A stretch of DNA of 64,000 nt, from contig JAHZTW010000001.1 in the NCBI GenBank assembly GCA_020283515.1, positions 170,094,291 through 170,158,290 on the forward strand, read 5' to 3'. Positions within the stretch are counted from its first letter, which is position 1. The number at the start of each line of letters is the position of its first letter. The position numbers were made by a program, and so were the translations under genes. The stretch is from Alliaria petiolata. Lineage: Eukaryota; Streptophyta; Magnoliopsida; Brassicales; Brassicaceae. The notes beneath the pieces are model-generated. The model searched no databases and had not been told where the DNA came from. It was given only the letters and a program-made list of their open reading frames with translations. Shown one piece after another: positions 59,071 through 64,000 of the stretch.

Positions 59071-61375
59071 GACTCTTCTTTGTTCTATTTAACAAAGTTG
59101 CTTCATGTAGCTTAGAGTTGATAGCAGCACGTGAATGCATATCTGCTACATATAATAATTTATTTAATTTGTATGGTTGTCTTGCGTGCAAATATAATTT
59201 TTTTATAAACATAAATAGTTGTAATATTTAAGTATTGATTAATTTTCTTATATATTATGTAAACGTTATATTTTTATACATATACAGTCTTAGTATTTAA
59301 CAACAATCACACAAAAGTTTTAAATATTTTTGTGTCTTTTGAAACTGATTTATTTTAAAACTTTTTATTTTTCTACCGTTTACAGTAACAAGTAATTGCA
59401 AATGTAGAAGTTATATTAAATAATAATTAAATTCTTATAATATGTCTTGAATATTATCTATACTATGCTTTTTTCTCCTAACATAATATAATCTTGCCAA
59501 TATATATATTTTAAGTATATATTTTTTCTTTATCTATTATTAATTAAACCAAAATGAGTTTTACAATCTTTACTTATCTTAAAAGCGGATATATGGTTGG
59601 TCCACACATTTGTGCGTACCAACTACATCACCGCTCTTACGACATATAGAGATTAAAAAAATTGTTTAATAACTAAAATTTAAATTGGACTGTAATCGAG
59701 GTTAACAAAATGTATGCACGACAAGTTCGCATGCGACCTTGACTTTTACATAATTAATATTTGTAATATATATTTTTATAATGTATGGTTGAATTTCAAA
59801 AAGAAATAAATTTGTATATATATGCATGAAAGTATGAGTTAAAAATAAGTGAATTGTAATAATTAGGTGTTGGTTAGTTTTTCAGATATTTTTTACAAAA
59901 ATTATGTTTTTACACAATGCAGTTTTTGACGTTTAAAAACAATCACGTAAACCGTTTCTATCATTTTTTATTTAATAAAAATTCTTATTTTCAGCATTTT
60001 ATGATATATGGTTTCAAATTAAAATATATATTAAATATTAACAGAAATTACAAAGATTTTTTAAAAAAATTAAAATATAATATTTGATTTTGTCAAGAAA
60101 AAAATATAGTACATTAAATTATCTATAAGTAGTTTTTCTTTTCAATAAAAATTACAATAAATATTTATTATAAAATTTGTGAAATCATATTTTATAAATT
60201 CTCTGGTAGCTCTCCGCACATCTCTTCGTCCAATATTGAAGAATTGGTTTGATGAAGAAAATAAATTTCTTATGCCATGTGTTCATTACAAAATTTTAGC
60301 TGCAAATGCGTTTAATTTAAAATTCGCTTCTTAAAAACTTTAAATGAATTTTTAAAACAAAACACAAGAGTGTTACGGATAAACAAAATTTTATTTTATT
60401 TTTACTTCTACTTCTTATTCATTTTTGTTTTATCTTATTATAATTTATTTTTTTCATCCGGTTACATTTTATTTTATTTCTAATCTCAAATTCTCGATGT
60501 ACAATGAGACTGTATAGGAGTATGGTACAAACTTTTTATTTCTTTATTTTTTATATAAAATTATAATATATATTGGTTGTAAAATATTTGTAATCATATT
60601 TTATGTAATTTATTATGAATATATGTAAAAACAAATTGAAATCATAGTAATTATTATTGTCTGTTAATTTATTAATTTTCGTGTTTTTGAAGTTTTAGTT
60701 TCATAATTTATTTAATTTTAACTCAACCAATCAAAATATTTCATTTATTTTAGGAAATTTAAAAAGTCATATTTACATGTTATCATTAAAATACACTAAC
60801 TTTTATTGTGAAGGTGACAAGTAAGCATTTTTCATTAAAAGGGATTCTCAATTAATAGGAATATGATATATGTAAAAACAAATTGAAATCATTGTAATTT
60901 TTATTGTCTGTTAATTTATTAATTTTAGTGTTTTTGAAGTTTTAGTTTCATAATTTATTTAATTTTAACTCAAACAATCAAAACATTTCATTTATTTTAT
61001 GAAATTTGACATGTCATATTTACATGTCATCATTAAAATACACTAACTTTTATTGTGCAGGTGACAAGTAAACATTTTTTATTAAAAAAGATTCTCAATT
61101 AATAGGAAATAGGATATATATATATATATATATTATATTGAAAAGTCGTAGCAACGACGACTAGGAAAGTATCCAATTTTGGTGCTTTTGTGATTTTTGT
61201 GTTTCTTTTGAAAGGATAATGTACAAAGTACACTGTGCAAGTGTTGTAACTAAAAGACATTAAAAGATATATTAAAACAAGTTGCATCATAAAGTGAAAC
61301 AAGAATGAGTTAGCTTGAACCACACGTTCTTCTTGTGAGAAAGAAACTTATTTTCTTAAAATCCACAAGAAAAAA
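59071..61375. other. AT-rich repeat zone between two pseudogenes
   Basis: No gene is present. Base composition is extremely AT-rich. A 248-bp tandem duplication lies at 60620-61114, then (TA)n. At 61143-61163 there is a small hairpin (GTCGT, loop AGCA, ACGAC) followed by GACTAG, which resembles a Helitron 3' end but is not followed by T. Confidence 0.65.
60620..61114. repeat. 248-bp tandem duplication
   Basis: Copy 1 (60620-60867) and copy 2 (60868 to about 61114) match along their length with scattered mismatches. Both start ATATGTAAAAACAAATTGAA and end near TCTCAATTAATAGGAA. The divergence suggests an older event than the perfect short duplications elsewhere. Confidence 0.88.
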
Positions 61376-62030
61376 ATGCAAACTGACTTGGCTAAGAGAA
61401 TGGAGATAGTGAAGTCGAGGTTCAAGAGGGTTTGTGTTTTCTGTAGAAGCAGCAGCGGAAACAGAGGTTGTTACAGAGATGCCGCCATTGATCTAGCCCA
61501 AGAGCTGGTTCGGTTATGTTTATGGCCTTAATGAGAGGCTTGAAACCTTGAAATGGGACTTGAATTTTTTTTTCCTTTCTCTGTTTTGTGGAACAGGTTG
61601 CGAGGAGACTGAATCTTGTGTATGGAGGAGGAAGCATTGGTTTGATGGGGTTTGGTCTCACAAGCTGTTCATGAAGCTGGAGGACATATACTAGGGTATG
61701 CTCAATGATTTCTTCACTTCAGCTTTATGCCCCCTCGTCGCTTAATGATCTGACATTGTTGTGTGATTTCCTTGCATCTTGCTTTGCTTTCATGGGTCAG
61801 GATCATACCAAGGACTCTTATGGACAAAGAGGTAGGCTTAGACTACTTTTTAGATTGGAATGAATACTTAGTGTTGAAGAGAATGTCTGTGAGATTGTGA
61901 TTTTATCATAACAGATCACCGGAGAAACATTTGGTGAGGTAAGAGCTGTGGCTGATATGCATCAAAGAAAAAGCTGAAATGGCAAGCCGCTCCGATTGTT
62001 TCATCGCATTACCAGGTACAGAATAATTAA
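61376..62030 (+). pseudogene. LOG5: Truncated LOG5-like cytokinin-activating enzyme pseudogene
   Basis: LOG enzymes release active cytokinin from its ribotide. The first part reads MEIVKSRFKRVCVFC, then YRDAAIDLAQEL, which matches LOG5 (At4g35190) better than other LOG genes I recall. Exon 2 has RRLNLVYGGGSIGLMG. One extra T then shifts the frame near 61650, where the LVSQAVHEAGG segment should be. Exon 3 gives IIPRTLMDKE. Exon 4 gives ITGETFGEVRAVADMHQRK, then an extra A (near 61974) shifts the frame before AEMASRSDCFIALP. The PGGYGTLEE catalytic motif is cut after its first residues, and the downstream exons are absent. A second ATG (61376) lies 24 bases upstream in frame. Introns are retained, so it is a DNA-level fragment. 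Confidence 0.8.
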
Positions 62031-62923
62031 CTAGCTAAGATACTTTGTGGAACCTGAAAGTGTTTGTTACTCGTTAGACACTCTTAGCGCATACCACGTC
62101 TAACCAATCCTATGGAGACTACCCAAAAGAAGGTGTTGTCAAAATAAATGTGTCTATAACCTTCTATGAGATCAGTTGTGTCTGCTTTATAGTATAATCT
62201 CTATCAAAACTTGGCATTGTTTCCATTACAACTGCAATTAAATACAAAAGATGGGTTCTTTGATTAGCCAACAAGTACTTGACAGTTAAGCAACCATAGA
62301 CTGTTTCAGTTGAATTAGTTAGAGAATCTTTGGTTACAAACTTGAATATAGGCCAGGATTTTTCAAAGTTTACTACATCTTTCTTCTAAAACAAGACTCT
62401 TTACTCTTTTTTTTTTTCAATCCCAAAACAAGACTCATTTGTAGTTGATTTTTTACTTGCTCTGTTTTTAAATCATATAGCCCAATTTGGATGTCGTTAA
62501 TTGGGCTTGTTTTTTAGGCCCAGAATTTTCATATTTCATTAATAAACGGCTCAGGCGTGTGATGACCTCAATCCGAGGCTAAAATCCCCTTTTGCTCTCG
62601 CCCGTATTTCTCTGTCCCCAGTCGATCAGAAGCGATATCGCGCTCCGAGTTGTGAAGTTTCGTCTAATCGAAGAACAAGTTCCTCCATTTGATCTCTCAG
62701 GTTTGCTTCTACTTCGACTATACATGCCTCTCCGACCCGCGATTATGTCTTCGTACTTATAGTTAGGCTTTCTGCTTCTGCTTGTTCGTCGTCGTAGTAT
62801 CCACGCACAAATTTTAGGGTTCCACCGATAAGAATGACGGATTCGAGTTTTCTGCTATGTACGTTCGTTGGGATTAGATTTCTCTTTTTGGGGATTTGAT
62901 GCTGTTTGGTTCCTGGATACAGA
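62031..62923. other. Spacer and leader upstream of the dynamin-like gene
   Basis: No LOG exons continue here. The last 330 bases look like a 5' leader, with a probable leader intron whose acceptor lies just before the ATG (ATACAG at 62917-62922). Confidence 0.6.
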
Positions 62924-63922
62924 ATGGCGATGGATATGATGGATATGGTAGAGATGGAGTTGATAGAAGGAATCCCTGACTCTTCTTACTCTTTCCTCAA
63001 TGTGGTAACAATAGGAACTGTGGTGAGTTCTCTATTAAGTTATCCAAGTAGATCAGACAGACCTAAGTAATTCGCCAGATGCTTATCTTTCTTCCTCTTT
63101 GCATTGCTTATCTCTCTTTCTCCAGGGAGCTGGAAAGTCTCAACTCCTCAACAGTCTAATCGGCCACTTAATTTTGGTAAGTAGAATATACCGAGTTATT
63201 CATTTTGGCTAATAATTTTGGTAAGTAGAATATACTGAGTTATTCATTGGCTAATAATTTTGGTAAGTAGAATATAATGAGTTATTCATTGGCTAATAAT
63301 TTTGGTAAGTAGAAATATACTGAGTTATTCATTGGCTAATTACTCTAACGTATCTGCTATTTTTTGTATGAACATAACAGCCCACAAATACAAAGCGCCC
63401 GGTAAAGATTGAAATTTGCACGGATGATTCTCTGGAAAAAAACGAGATGATATGGGACTGCGGCTCTTCAGGGTGTACACGAGCTCTGAAAGTTTCATCG
63501 AGTAAGGTTCTTTCATATGCAATTTATCAATCTAACATTTGATATTTTCAAATATAAACATTGTGCTCTATTATATTGCAGGACTTCCCTTCTATTACAT
63601 CGAAGATAAGTTCAAATATGAAGCCTCGGGTGATGAAATTTGCTTGGTAATTCATACCAGCACAGCTCCACCGCTGACAATAATCGATCTGCCTGGACTG
63701 GACCATTGCGATTCAATGGTGAGCTAACATAGATTCATTATTATATTCATTATTAGATTTTGTCTTCTTTATTTGAAACTGTCGGTTTGTCTCTTGGATC
63801 AAAGATTGCTAAGTATGCGGCGCACACTGATGCCATACTGCTGGTTATTGTGCCTGCTAGCCAGGCATCTGAAATTTCATCATCTCGAGCCCTGAAGATT
63901 GCAAAGGAATATGATCCAGAGG
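62924..63922 (+). CDS. Dynamin-2-like (DRP2-type) GTPase, N-terminal part
   Basis: Large dynamin GTPases pinch membranes in clathrin-mediated endocytosis. Five exons are in the window (62924-63022, 63126-63176, 63381-63501, 63582-63718, 63805-63922), and the gene runs off the right edge. The G1 P-loop is GTVGAGKSQ (Lys37) and G3 is DLPGLD (126-131). PASQASEISSSRALKIAKEY follows and matches DRP2A/DRP2B exactly over this stretch as I recall them. The rest is divergent: a short Met/Asp/Glu-rich N-terminus (MAMDMMDMVEMELIEG), an altered segment after the P-loop (LIGHLILPTNTKRPVKI), and fewer residues between DLPGLD and DSM. All five exons keep frame, so it may be a working diverged paralog. Truncation by pseudogenisation downstream cannot be excluded. 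It has no counterpart next to GATA9 in Arabidopsis as I recall. Confidence 0.8.
63168..63340. repeat. Four-copy 42-44 bp tandem repeat containing a splice donor
   Basis: AATTTTGGTAAGTAGAATAT recurs with donors (GTAAGTAG) at 63177, 63221, 63263 and 63305. The spacings are 44, 42 and 42 bases. The first copy includes the real 3' end of exon 2 of the dynamin-like gene. The later copies are equally good donor sites. Confidence 0.9.
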
Positions 63923-64000
63923 GTGCGTACATCTTTGATCTGGCTTTTATTCTATTGTTAATATTTTAACTGCTGCTTTAGTAGCTAACTGGTGCGTACA

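Noticed and set aside
63168..63340. Regular repeat as a CRISPR-like array
   Set aside because: The copies are contiguous tandem units without unique spacers, inside a plant intron.

Overview
This is a plant nuclear window. Genes are split by short GT-AG introns, the intergenic DNA is AT-rich, and the proteins match Arabidopsis thaliana closely in sequence and exon structure. The species looks like a Brassicaceae relative. From 1 to about 56.8 kb the genes follow Arabidopsis chromosome 4 in reverse order, from about At4g33020 down to At4g32890: ZIP9, GLDP1, CBL10, ATH1, a BRISC/BRCA1-A (BABAM1-like) subunit, a PP2C, gamma-VPE, a DUF866 zinc protein, a large glycine-rich membrane protein, GatC, NUP85, a peptidyl-tRNA hydrolase 2 and GATA9. 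Locus numbers are from memory; no search was run.

Layout: the C-terminal end of ZIP9 lies at the left edge. GLDP1 (+) and CBL10 (-) converge. A 4.2 kb gap precedes ATH1 (+), which is followed by BABAM1-like (+), PP2C (+) and gamma-VPE (+). DUF866 (-) comes next, then the 22-exon glycine-rich gene (+), GatC (-) and NUP85 (-). NUP85 and PTH2 (+) are divergent over about 0.4 kb. GATA9 (-) ends the collinear block. Past it lie a truncated PERK14-like kinase pseudogene, an AT-rich repeat zone, a truncated LOG5-like pseudogene, and the start of a divergent dynamin-2-like GTPase gene that runs off the right edge.

The genes do not form one pathway. They are unrelated housekeeping and regulatory genes: metal transport, photorespiration, calcium signalling, a homeodomain regulator, DNA repair, a phosphatase, vacuolar processing, organelle translation, a nuclear pore protein and a GATA factor. 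The most notable result is that three housekeeping genes in an otherwise well-kept block are damaged. GLDP1 has two in-frame stops (TAA at codon 185, TGA at codon 251) in an otherwise complete 1,043-codon frame. NUP85 has a TAG at codon 332 of 721 and a 46-bp duplication over the acceptor of the same exon. PTH2 lacks one internal exon, with an A-rich tract in its place. This pattern would fit one homeologous copy being lost in a polyploid-derived genome, but base-calling or assembly error must be excluded.

Mobile DNA with readable ends includes two Stowaway-like MITEs (TA duplications), one in an intergenic region and one in a PP2C intron; a Mutator-type MITE with a 9-bp target duplication; and a non-autonomous hAT element with an 8-bp target duplication. 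Several tandem duplications lie in introns and spacers, some of them copying splice sites.
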